A stretch of DNA of 64,000 bases. It comes from Luteolibacter luteus (GTDB lineage Bacteria; Verrucomicrobiota; Verrucomicrobiia; Verrucomicrobiales; Akkermansiaceae). The stretch lies in NCBI RefSeq assembly GCF_012913485.1, contig NZ_CP051774.1, forward strand, positions 2,728,001 to 2,792,000, written 5' to 3'. Of this stretch, positions 53,218 to 60,689 are shown one piece after another. Made by a program: the position numbers and the translations under genes. Numbering within the stretch: the stretch's first letter is position 1; every line of letters begins with the position of its first letter. Below the pieces are notes generated by a model. It searched no databases. It was not told the DNA's origin and was given only the letters and a program-made list of their open reading frames with translations.

Positions 53218-53679
53218 TCAAACAAGCGCCGCCGCTTCCTTCTCACGGAAGCGCTTGTACATCGGACACTCAGGAGCAACCTCCCGGACCTCCGTGCACA
53301 TCGCCGTGTCGTATTTCATCAGCGGCGAAGTCTTCGCGATCTCTACCGCCTCCTCCATGCTGTCGACATCGACCAAAATGTAACCTGCGACTGCCTCTTT
53401 CGATTCCACGAAGGGGCCATCGACCACGGAGACATTTCCATTCCGGACATGCACGGTCTTCCCGCCTTCTTCCAGCGGGCTGCCACCAAGGATCTTCCCC
53501 TTGCTAGCGAGGTCGTCGAACCAGGCGGTGACGTCATCCATCACCTGCGTGATTTGCGCCGGCGTCATGTCCTTGTCCCACATCCCGTGGCGGAAGAGGA
53601 ACATATACTGGGACTTCTCCCGCTTCGGATTCTGCTCGGAACCGATGGGATGGTGGGCTTTGAGATTGGGATTGGCCAT
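53218..53679 (-). CDS. YCII-related DGPF-domain protein
   Basis: This 153-residue protein has the DGPF motif VVDGPFVESKEAVAGYILV and the preceding GKTVHVRNGNVSVVD, with a ferredoxin-like YCII fold (QYMFLFRHGMWDKDM). An N-terminal extension of about 24 residues precedes the usual YCII start. DGPF proteins are linked to ECF42-type sigma factors in other bacteria, but no sigma factor gene is in the cluster. It is the last gene before the operon terminator. The function is unknown. Confidence 0.87.
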   Translation of the reverse strand: MANPNLKAHHPIGSEQNPKREKSQYMFLFRHGMWDKDMTPAQITQVMDDVTAWFDDLASKGKILGGSPLEEGGKTVHVRNGNVSVVDGPFVESKEAVAGYILVDVDSMEEAVEIAKTSPLMKYDTAMCTEVREVAPECPMYKRFREKEAAALV

Positions 53680-53698
53680 TGGATGTTCTGTTAGAATT

Positions 53699-54238
53699 TC
53701 ATTGGGCCGCCTTTGCGGTCGCGGCGGTTTTCAATTGGGCCAGTCCTTGTTCGAACTGACCGCCCAGCATTTTCTCCATGTCCATGAAAAGACCGAAGGC
53801 CTTTCCAACGAAATTGCTCTTCCCGGACATCGTCCAGGTCACGAGCGTCTCGGTGCCTTGTGGCTTGAAGTCGAACTGCACGTCATTCGTCGCAGCCATC
53901 GGCTTGATGAAGTCCAGCTTGATGCGCACCAGTTCGTCCGGCTTGCTCTCGGTGATGGTCATCTGGCCTTCACCAACCTGGCTGTTTCCAGCCCAGTGGG
54001 AAATGGCACCCGTGCCTGCTGCAGGGCCTTCATAGGTCTGCTTCATCGACGGATCCATCTTCGCCCAAGGGGACCACCCCTCCCAATTCTTCAATTCATT
54101 CACCTCCGCGAACACGGTCGCCGGTGGCGCCGGAATCGCCGCGGAACGGCTGATGCGGAAGTCCGAAGGCTGCATGGCAATCACCACGATCAGCACCAGC
54201 AGGACCACTGCTAAACCAATAAGGATCTTCTTTAACAT
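53699..54238 (-). CDS. SRPBCC/START-like domain protein with N-terminal membrane segment
   Basis: This 179-residue protein has an N-terminal hydrophobic helix (LIGLAVVLLVLIVVIAM) followed by a SRPBCC domain: ISRSAAIPAPPATVFAEVNE, NWEGWSPWAKMDPSMKQTYE, GTGAISHWAGN and TWTMSGKSNFVGKAFGLFMDM. The fold has a deep hydrophobic cavity that binds lipids or small aromatic compounds. It is unusual among small family members in having a membrane anchor. It lies in the minus-strand run 55997-53218. Confidence 0.87.
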   Translation of the reverse strand: MLKKILIGLAVVLLVLIVVIAMQPSDFRISRSAAIPAPPATVFAEVNELKNWEGWSPWAKMDPSMKQTYEGPAAGTGAISHWAGNSQVGEGQMTITESKPDELVRIKLDFIKPMAATNDVQFDFKPQGTETLVTWTMSGKSNFVGKAFGLFMDMEKMLGGQFEQGLAQLKTAATAKAAQ

Positions 54239-54280
54239 GACTGGGAGGGGCGGTTCGTTTTTCTGCTAGAAAGCGGTGGA

Positions 54281-54718
54281 TCAGGCGGCAACAACGACCA
54301 TCCAGTTCACACCGTACTTGTCCTGCACCACGCCGAAGCAAGGCGAGAAGAAGGTCTTGCCGAGGGGCATCTGGACATTCCCTCCCTCGGCCAGCGCGTT
54401 GAAGAACTTGTTTGCCTGCTCTTCGTCCGAAGGCGCTAGTGAGAGCGAAAAGCCATTGAAGCCGGGAGCTCCGCCGCCTTCGCAGCAGCCGAAGTCGGTA
54501 GCCATCAACGTCGTCTCCCCGATCTTCACCGCGCCGTGCATGACTTGGTTCGGGTCCATCTGGGGGGCACCTTCGCAGGGCTCCGGGCTGTCCTTGAAGC
54601 GCATCAGCATCTCGATCTTGCCGTCGAGAGCCTTGCTGTAAAACTCCAAGGCCTCTTCACAGCGGCCGCCGAATTGGAGGTATGGTTCGATCTTGGTGGC
54701 GGTAAGTGTAGCACTCAT
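54281..54718 (-). CDS. VOC family (PhnB/glyoxalase-like) protein
   Basis: This 145-residue protein has PhnB-type VOC-fold motifs: IEPYLQFGGRCEEALEFY, KDSPEPCEGAPQMDPNQVMH, MATDFGCCEGG, ADGFSLSLA-like strand pairs and LGKTFFSPCFGVVQDKYGVN ending near NWMVVVAA. Metal-ligand positions of true glyoxalases are not clearly kept, as is common in PhnB-like proteins. Function is unknown; it is a member of the small-protein cluster. Confidence 0.87.
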   Translation of the reverse strand: MSATLTATKIEPYLQFGGRCEEALEFYSKALDGKIEMLMRFKDSPEPCEGAPQMDPNQVMHGAVKIGETTLMATDFGCCEGGGAPGFNGFSLSLAPSDEEQANKFFNALAEGGNVQMPLGKTFFSPCFGVVQDKYGVNWMVVVAA

Positions 54719-54831
54719 TTTTTCTTTGGTTCGTTCGATTTCAGCAAGGGATTCATCAACACGACGATCGGCGGGAAAGCCTCAGGACATCGGATTCTCC
54801 TTTTCTGAGATTTCCCGTCCTCGCCGGAAAA

Positions 54832-55200
54832 TCAGGCCTTCCCATAAACAATGGTTTTGAAGCCCCCCATCGCCATCTTCGAACAATCGAAGGGCATGTC
54901 GTCAGGGGAACACATTTCGGACATCCGCGGATCCGCCATCACCTTCGCGTTCACTTCATCGCGGTGCTCCTTCGAATTGTAAACGATGTAGGCGAAGATC
55001 ACGGTATCCGCTTCGCCCGCATCGGCGATCTTGTTGAAAGAGACCACGCCTTGGATATTCAGGTCGTCGCCGACGCACTCCCGGTATTCCAGCGCTCCGT
55101 ATTCGAGCCAGACTTTCGAGGCCTTCTCCGCAATCTCGCGGTACTTCTCCACCTTGTCCTTCGGAAGAGGCAGAACGAATCCATCAACGTAATGTGACAT
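54832..55200 (-). CDS. DUF1428 family protein
   Basis: ATG 55200 gives 122 residues, the normal DUF1428 length; the longer frame upstream overlaps the next gene in another frame. Motifs include YVDGFVLPLPKDKVEKYREI, WLEYGALEYRECVGDD, SKEHRDEVNAKVMADPRM and MAMGGFKTIVYGKA. The fold is dimeric ferredoxin-like; no enzymatic activity is established for the family. It lies 41 bp after the DUF899 stop and is probably in the same operon. Confidence 0.88.
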   Translation of the reverse strand: MSHYVDGFVLPLPKDKVEKYREIAEKASKVWLEYGALEYRECVGDDLNIQGVVSFNKIADAGEADTVIFAYIVYNSKEHRDEVNAKVMADPRMSEMCSPDDMPFDCSKMAMGGFKTIVYGKA

Positions 55201-55241
55201 AGCTGTGTCTTGGGGTTTGGTTGGTAATATCGGGAAAGGGA

Positions 55242-55997
55242 TCAATGGTTGCCGCAGCAGCTCTTGCCGTCGCCGCCCTCGTAGCGGTCGTGGAATTTCG
55301 GCCACTGTTCGGGATCTTCGTCGCCGCGGCCATTCGGCGTGAGGTCGAGGTAATGGTTGGCGTCGAGGATCTCGTCGAGACCGCGCGCATAAGTGGAATA
55401 GGTGTGAAACACGTTCCCTTCCTCGTCCTTGATGAAAACACTCACGCCCGGCAACTCCTCGAAAACATACGGCGAACTCCCGTAGTTGTAGTCGATCTTG
55501 CCGCTGGCGAGTTCCTCCTGCGTGAAGCTGACGCCAAAGTCGTAGTTGAAATCCGTGCCATAGGAGGAAACCCAGGGAAATTTCCATTCCATGCGCTCCT
55601 TGAAGGGCTGGATGTCCGACCACGGTGCACGAGATACCGCGGTGATCATCACATCCTTGTATTTCAAGTGCATCAACGGGCCGCCAATGTGGTCGGCTTG
55701 GAAGGAGCAGCCATGGCAGGCCTCCTTGTCACCCGGTTTGAACATGAGGTGATGGACAATGAGCTGGCTGCGGCCTTGGAAAAGATCAGCCAGGCTTTTC
55801 TTCCCATCCGGACCTTCGAAAACGTAGTCCTTCTCGATCTTCACCCACGGAAGTTTCCGGCGCTTCGCGCTGACCTCATCGCGGTGATGCGTGAATTTCT
55901 TCTCCTCCAGCAGGAGTTCCTTGCGGGCTTTCAACCACTCTTCGCGGGATACGACAGGATGGCTCCGGGTCTCGGGTTCAGCGGTCTGCGTGCTCAT
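55242..55997 (-). CDS. DUF899 thioredoxin-like family protein
   Basis: ATG 55997 gives 251 residues. The thioredoxin-like fold has EWLKARKELLLEEKKFTHHR, FQGRSQLIVHHLMF, DKEACHGCSFQADHIGG (a CHGC pair at the thioredoxin-like position) and SVFIKDEEGNVFHTYSTYAR. The tail GKSCCGNH adds a vicinal Cys pair that could bind metal or exchange disulfides. Family activity is poorly known. It is the first gene of the minus-strand cluster ending at 53218. Confidence 0.87.
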   Translation of the reverse strand: MSTQTAEPETRSHPVVSREEWLKARKELLLEEKKFTHHRDEVSAKRRKLPWVKIEKDYVFEGPDGKKSLADLFQGRSQLIVHHLMFKPGDKEACHGCSFQADHIGGPLMHLKYKDVMITAVSRAPWSDIQPFKERMEWKFPWVSSYGTDFNYDFGVSFTQEELASGKIDYNYGSSPYVFEELPGVSVFIKDEEGNVFHTYSTYARGLDEILDANHYLDLTPNGRGDEDPEQWPKFHDRYEGGDGKSCCGNH

Positions 55998-56139
55998 GGT
56001 TCGTGCGGTGCTTTGAAGAACGACGAACGAAGCCGTCCTTTCGGGACAACTTTTTGCGGATTTTTCAAAGAAGGCCGGATCGGGGCCTGCCGCAAGAAGA
56101 GATCCACTCACATCGCCGTGACCCACGGCGGCAAAACCG

Positions 56140-56628
56140 TCACAATCGCTCGAATTTCCCGGCCTCGCGGTTCTTACGAACCTTCCCGGCCTCGAAAATC
56201 GTGCCGTTCATGGCCAGATAAACACCGCTAGGAATCGATTGCACCGCCCCGAGCGCAAGGCCGAGATTGAAAATTGCATCGGTTACCTTGAAGCGCGCGG
56301 GAGCAAGCGCCCCGGTCAGAACGATGGTCTTCCCCGGAATACCAAGCAGGGCCTCCGCGGTGAGGCTCATGGTGTCCGTGCCGTGCGTGATGAGGATTCG
56401 GGCTTCTGGCGCTTCCTCGCAGGCCTGGCGGATCAGCGCCCGGTCCTCATCCGTCATTTCGAGGCTGTCCTTCCGCAACAAGGAATGCAGCCGCCACTCT
56501 AACGCGACACCTGCTTCGCGGAACACATGGGGCACCGTTGGCTCGCCAATCTCGTATTCCGACGAGGCATCGAAGTACACCTTGTCGATGGTACCGCCGG
56601 TGGTCAGGACGAGAACGGGAGCGCTCAT
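56140..56628 (-). CDS. Asparaginase-like N-terminal domain protein, half length
   Basis: This 162-residue protein has type II asparaginase motifs LVLTTGGTIDKVYFD (nucleophile Thr in TTGGTID) and ILITHGTDTMSLTAEAL (second catalytic Thr-Asp), followed by TIVLTGALAPARFKVTDA. Full-length asparaginases have about 330 residues with a C-terminal domain that completes the active-site dimer; here only the N-terminal domain exists. Stand-alone versions are annotated in some genomes, so this may be a genuine short family. Activity is uncertain. Confidence 0.75.
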   Translation of the reverse strand: MSAPVLVLTTGGTIDKVYFDASSEYEIGEPTVPHVFREAGVALEWRLHSLLRKDSLEMTDEDRALIRQACEEAPEARILITHGTDTMSLTAEALLGIPGKTIVLTGALAPARFKVTDAIFNLGLALGAVQSIPSGVYLAMNGTIFEAGKVRKNREAGKFERL

Positions 56629-56652
56629 GGAAAGGGTGAAATCGCCGGAGCA

Positions 56653-57600
56653 CTACTTCGGCAGGAAATAGCTGCGCTGCTTGTCGGAGATCGGCAGGCC
56701 GAGCTTTTCCATGGCCTCCAGCATGTCCTCCCAGACCCGGCGCTTGTCCTGGCTGCCGGAGTTGTTGTGCAGCAGGTAGGCCGGGTGATAGGTCACGCGC
56801 ACCGGAATTCCCGCGAACTCGTGCCAAGATCCGCGCATCGCGGAGACGGAGCCGGTGAGGCCAAGCAAGCCTTCTGCCGCGGTCCCGCCAAGCGCGATGA
56901 TGCACTTCGGCTTCACGATCTCCACCTCGGCGCGGATGAAGGAAATGCAGGATGCCATTTCCTCGACGCTCGGCTTGCGGTTGTTCGTCGTCTGACCCGG
57001 CATGGCGGGCCGGAATTTGACGATGTTCGAAATGTAGGCGGCTTCGCGGGACAGGCCCATCGCCTTCAGGATCTCGTTGAGCTTCTGGCCTGCCGCGCCC
57101 ACGAAAGGCTGGCGTTGCTGCTCCTCCTGATAACCGGGAGCCTCGCCGACCAGCATGAGATCGGCCTCCGGGTTTCCGGTGGAAAACACCATCGTGCTGC
57201 GGAGGGTGCCGAGCCGCTTGGCGGGCTCCCAATTCTCCGCCTGCGCGGCTAGGGCCGCGATCTTCTGCGCCGCGCTGCCAGCCACGGGAGCGGCAATCAC
57301 CGGCGCAGCGAAAGTCGTCTTCGCAGGCTCGGCGGCGGCCTCGGAGACAAGAGCTTGCGGCCGCTCGGCCATGGCGGCAGGAGCCGCAGCTTGGGGCGGC
57401 GCGGACTCCGCTGCAGCCACCGGCTTCGGGCCGCCTCCGGCTCTCCCGCGGCGGTGCAGCTCCCGGAGCAGCGCTTTCGCCTCGTCATCAAGGTGTACCG
57501 TCGTGACCCCGCGCGCCTCCTCGGCACGCAGGAAATCGATCAGGTCATCCACCGGTCGGCTCACGAGGGCGACGCTAGGGGGCGGATCGGGAAGGTGCAA
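56653..57600 (-). CDS. Uracil-DNA glycosylase, family 4-like, lacking most iron-sulfur cysteines
   Basis: This 315-residue protein has a TTG start at 57600; GTG codons at 57564 and 57552 are alternatives. An Ala/Pro-rich linker (about 50-115) precedes the catalytic domain with LMLVGEAPGYQEEQQRQPFV (family usually GEAPG then G-PFVG), SNIVKFRPAM, SCISFIRAEVEIVKPKCIIA and VTYHPAYLLHN. In family-4 enzymes four Cys bind a [4Fe-4S] cluster: a CxxC before motif 1, the Cys of KCRPP and the one before the helix. Here the CxxC position reads AKRLGTLRSTM, KCRP is KFRP, and only SCISFI remains. It probably folds without the cluster. It removes uracil from DNA. Confidence 0.82.
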   Translation of the reverse strand: MHLPDPPPSVALVSRPVDDLIDFLRAEEARGVTTVHLDDEAKALLRELHRRGRAGGGPKPVAAAESAPPQAAAPAAMAERPQALVSEAAAEPAKTTFAAPVIAAPVAGSAAQKIAALAAQAENWEPAKRLGTLRSTMVFSTGNPEADLMLVGEAPGYQEEQQRQPFVGAAGQKLNEILKAMGLSREAAYISNIVKFRPAMPGQTTNNRKPSVEEMASCISFIRAEVEIVKPKCIIALGGTAAEGLLGLTGSVSAMRGSWHEFAGIPVRVTYHPAYLLHNNSGSQDKRRVWEDMLEAMEKLGLPISDKQRSYFLPK

Positions 57601-57751
57601 CGCCGCTTTCCACGCACACCCGGGATCAGTCCGGGGACCATTGCGAAAAGTTCCCGAAAACCCGCCGCCCCCCTAAAACTCCAGCCATGTTTTTTCATCC
57701 TTCCAACCCCCTCCCGTCAGCCCCGGCACCGGCCCGGATCCGCCCCGATCA

Positions 57752-57786
57752 CCTGTTATTTTCCCTGTTATAACAGGCGGAACAGG
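57752..57786. promoter_or_regulatory. Operator candidate upstream of the pspA-like gene
   Basis: A perfect 14-bp palindrome, CCTGTTATAACAGG (57764-57777), is flanked by a direct half-site CCTGTTA (57752-57758) and an inverted half-site AACAGG (57781-57786). It lies about 100-135 bp upstream of the start at 57888 in an otherwise GC-rich gap. Clustering of four half-sites suggests cooperative regulator binding. The remainder of 57601-57887 shows no gene. Confidence 0.55.
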
Positions 57787-57887
57787 CGCCTCTCTCCCGA
57801 CCGTCGATTCCGATTCCTCCCCCCGCTTGTACTTGCCCCCTCCCGCCCATTTGACCCATGTTGCGAGCGCGACTATCGCCTTCACCC

Positions 57888-58637
57888 ATGTTCAATCGCA
57901 TCGCCAACCTCATCAAAGGATTCGTCGGCCTCTTCATCGGCGGCATCGAGAAGAAGAATCCGGAAGCCCTGCTCGAGGTGGAGAAGGAAAACCTGCGCAA
58001 GCAGATCAGCGAGTTCAACCAGGGCTTGGCCGCTCACGCGGGTCTGGTGGAGCGCCTGATGGGCCAGGTGAAGAAGCTCAACAAGGAAGAGGATGAGCTG
58101 AAGGCCAAGACCAAGGCTCTCCTCCAAGCCGGCCAGCGCGAAGCCGCGGCCGAAACCGCTCTCCGTTACAAGAACACCGATCAGCAGCATGCTGAACTCG
58201 CCGCCCAGCTCGAAAGCGCTGAAACCCGCTACAAGGAACTCGTCCGCGCCCGCGATGTCGCCATCAAGGCCGCCCGCGACAAGATCGAGAGCCTGCGCCG
58301 CGGCATCGATGACATGAAGGTGCAGAAAGCCATGGCCGAGCTCAATGAAATGGCCGCCGGCATGGTAGGCTCCTTGGGCGGTTCCGGCGACAACCTCAAC
58401 CGCCTCGAAGAAATGGTGGAGGAGGAGCGCAGCAAGGCTGCCGGCCGTGCTCGCGTTGCCCGCGACAGCGTCGACATGAGCGGCACCGTCATCAAGGAAG
58501 CCGAGCAAAAGGCCCTCGCCGACATGGCGCTCGCCGACTTCGCCGCCTCGGAAGGCATCGCGCTGGAGCCGAAGCAAGGCACCGGCAACTCCGAGACCCC
58601 GCCACAGCAGGGCACCATGGGCCCGGTCAGCCAGTAA
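57888..58637 (+). CDS. PspA/IM30 (Vipp1) family protein
   Basis: ATG 57888 gives 249 residues; MFNRIANLIKGFVGLFIGGI is the amphipathic N-terminal helix that binds membrane in PspA/Vipp1. Long heptad helices follow (LEVEKENLRKQISEFNQGL, AELAAQLESAETRYKELVRA, ARDKIESLRRGIDDMKVQ), ending in a Gly/Gln/Pro-rich tail. The family forms oligomeric rings that reinforce stressed inner membranes. It is followed 25 bp later by a DUF1232 membrane protein, so the pair is likely an operon. The usual PspF activator is not adjacent. Confidence 0.9.
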   Translation: MFNRIANLIKGFVGLFIGGIEKKNPEALLEVEKENLRKQISEFNQGLAAHAGLVERLMGQVKKLNKEEDELKAKTKALLQAGQREAAAETALRYKNTDQQHAELAAQLESAETRYKELVRARDVAIKAARDKIESLRRGIDDMKVQKAMAELNEMAAGMVGSLGGSGDNLNRLEEMVEEERSKAAGRARVARDSVDMSGTVIKEAEQKALADMALADFAASEGIALEPKQGTGNSETPPQQGTMGPVSQ

Positions 58638-58662
58638 TTTCAGACCGGCACCCTACGACTTC

Positions 58663-59028
58663 ATGGACCCGCAACTTCCCTCGCGCTACCGCGCCCAGCA
58701 GTGGTATTCCGCGCCCCGCCTCTGGGAGAAAATTTCACGCTACGCACTGGTCGCCGGTCGCAAGACCGTCCTCACCGCAATCACGCTCTATCACTGCCTG
58801 AAAGACAAGGACACGCCTGCTTGGGCAAAGGGCGTGATCATGGGCGCATTGGGCTATCTGGTGCTCCCTGCGGACATGGTTCCGGACATCATCCCGGGCG
58901 CAGGCTACGGCGATGATTGGGCAGCGCTCGTCACTGCACTCGCGACCGTGGCCACCTATGTGAAGGACATTCACAAGGTGAAAGCCGCCGCCCAGACCGA
59001 GAAGATCTTCGGCCTGAAGGGCCACTGA
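58663..59028 (+). CDS. YkvA/DUF1232 family membrane protein
   Basis: This 121-residue protein has the DUF1232 core WAKGVIMGALGYLVLPADMVPD followed by IIPGAGYGDDWAALVTALATV, including the conserved P-D-x-V/I-P-D-x-I-P pattern. Two hydrophobic segments cross or insert in the membrane. Function is unknown, but it is often co-located with PspA-like genes, as here. It ends 47 bp before the sulfatase start. Confidence 0.9.
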   Translation: MDPQLPSRYRAQQWYSAPRLWEKISRYALVAGRKTVLTAITLYHCLKDKDTPAWAKGVIMGALGYLVLPADMVPDIIPGAGYGDDWAALVTALATVATYVKDIHKVKAAAQTEKIFGLKGH

Positions 59029-59075
59029 GCGTGTCATTTCCGAGAGTTTGGCAGGTAGACGGAGTTCAATTGGAG

Positions 59076-60689
59076 ATGCTCCGCTTCGCCGCTTTCGCTT
59101 TCCTCTCACTGCTCCCCACACTTCCGGCAGCAGAACGCCCGAATGTCATCGTCATCCTTGCCGATGACATGGGCTTCTCCGATCTCGGTTGCTACGGCAG
59201 CGAGATCAACACGCCGAACCTGGATGCGCTGGCCGCAGGCGGAATGCGCTTTTCGCAATTCTACAATTCCGCCCGCTGCTGCCCGACACGCGCCTCCCTG
59301 ATGACCGGCCTGCATCCGCACCAGACCGGCATCGGACACATGACGGAGGAGCCGGGAGAGAAGATCCCGACGGACCGTCCGCCCGCCTATCAGGCCTATC
59401 TGAATCGCAGCAGCGTGACGATCGCGGAGGTGCTGAAGGACACCGGCTACGCCACGCTGATGGCCGGAAAGTGGCACCTGGGCGAAAGCCAGCACGACCG
59501 CCTGCCGCTGCAGCGGGGCTTCGATAAATTCTACGGCTGTTACTCCGGCGCGACCCTCTATTTCACCCCGAAGGATCCGCGCGGCATCAGCATGGGAAAC
59601 GAGCCGGACAAGGAGCTGAAAAGCACCACCGAGCGCCCCTACTACACCACGGATGCCTTCACCGATCACGCGATCCGCTTCATCGGCCAAGAGAATACTT
59701 CCGATCCGGAGAAGCCTTTCTTCCTCTACCTCGCCTACACCGCACCGCACTGGCCGATCCAAGCGCACGAAGAAGACATCGCGAAGTATCGCGGCAAGTA
59801 CAAGGGCGGCTGGGACAAGCTCCGCCAAAGCCGCTACGAGAAACAGATCCGCCTCGGCCTCATCGATCCGAAATGGAAGCTCTCCCCTCGCGATGAACGC
59901 GTGCCGGCATGGGATAGCCTCGAACCCGCCAAGCAGGATGAGATGGACCTGCGCATGGCCATCTATGCGGCCATGGTGGATCGCCTCGATCAGAACGTCG
60001 GCAAGCTGGTAAGCTTCCTCAAGGAGAAGCAGCTCTTCGACAATACGCTCATCATGTTCCTCGCCGACAACGGTGCCTGCGCGGAAAACGGCATCCTCGG
60101 CAACCTCGACGTGAAGGACGTGGCCGCACGAAATTCCGTGTGGAATATTTCCTACGGCACCGCATGGGCGAATGCCTCCAGCACCCCTTTCCGCCTCTAC
60201 AAACACTTCGCCCACGAAGGCGGCAGCGCGACACCCTTCTTCGCGAGCTGGCCGGCAGGCATCAAGAAGCGTGAAGGATGGTTCCAGCAGCCCGGCCAGA
60301 TCATCGACATCATGCCGACTCTCGTGGAACTAAGCGGCGCGAAGTATCCCCGGGAGCGTGACGGGAAAGCCATCACGCCCATGCAAGGGATCTCCTTGGT
60401 TGCAGCTCTCAAGGGCGGCGACATCAACCGCGGCAAACCGCTCTTTATGGAACACGAAGGCAACGGCTTCCTGCGCGATGGCGATTGGAAGCTCGTGGGA
60501 CGCGGCGTGGCTCCAGCGGATGGCGTGAAGCCGGACCGTTGGCAGCTTTACAACGTCAAGGAGGACCGCACCGAACTGAACAACCTCGCAAAGGACATGC
60601 CGGATAAAGTCGCCGAACTCTCCAAGCAATGGTCCGGGTGGGCCAAGTCTGCCTCAGTCTATCCAAAGCCGGGCGGAGCAGCGGAGTAG
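59076..60689 (+). CDS. Arylsulfatase, sulfatase family S1, secreted
   Basis: ATG 59076, with TTGGAG just upstream, gives 537 residues and a signal peptide (MLRFAAFAFLSLLPTLPAAE). Metal-binding residues are in VIVILADDMGFSDLGCYG. The formylglycine site is CCPTRASLMTG (C-x-P-T-R), which needs a formylglycine-generating enzyme not present here. Further motifs are GKWHLGESQHD, TAPHWPIQAHEEDI, FLADNGACAENG and PGQIIDIMPTLVELSGA. It acts on sulfated polysaccharide or sulfolipid, probably outside the inner membrane. Its stop directly abuts the ilvD stop. Confidence 0.93.
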   Translation: MLRFAAFAFLSLLPTLPAAERPNVIVILADDMGFSDLGCYGSEINTPNLDALAAGGMRFSQFYNSARCCPTRASLMTGLHPHQTGIGHMTEEPGEKIPTDRPPAYQAYLNRSSVTIAEVLKDTGYATLMAGKWHLGESQHDRLPLQRGFDKFYGCYSGATLYFTPKDPRGISMGNEPDKELKSTTERPYYTTDAFTDHAIRFIGQENTSDPEKPFFLYLAYTAPHWPIQAHEEDIAKYRGKYKGGWDKLRQSRYEKQIRLGLIDPKWKLSPRDERVPAWDSLEPAKQDEMDLRMAIYAAMVDRLDQNVGKLVSFLKEKQLFDNTLIMFLADNGACAENGILGNLDVKDVAARNSVWNISYGTAWANASSTPFRLYKHFAHEGGSATPFFASWPAGIKKREGWFQQPGQIIDIMPTLVELSGAKYPRERDGKAITPMQGISLVAALKGGDINRGKPLFMEHEGNGFLRDGDWKLVGRGVAPADGVKPDRWQLYNVKEDRTELNNLAKDMPDKVAELSKQWSGWAKSASVYPKPGGAAE

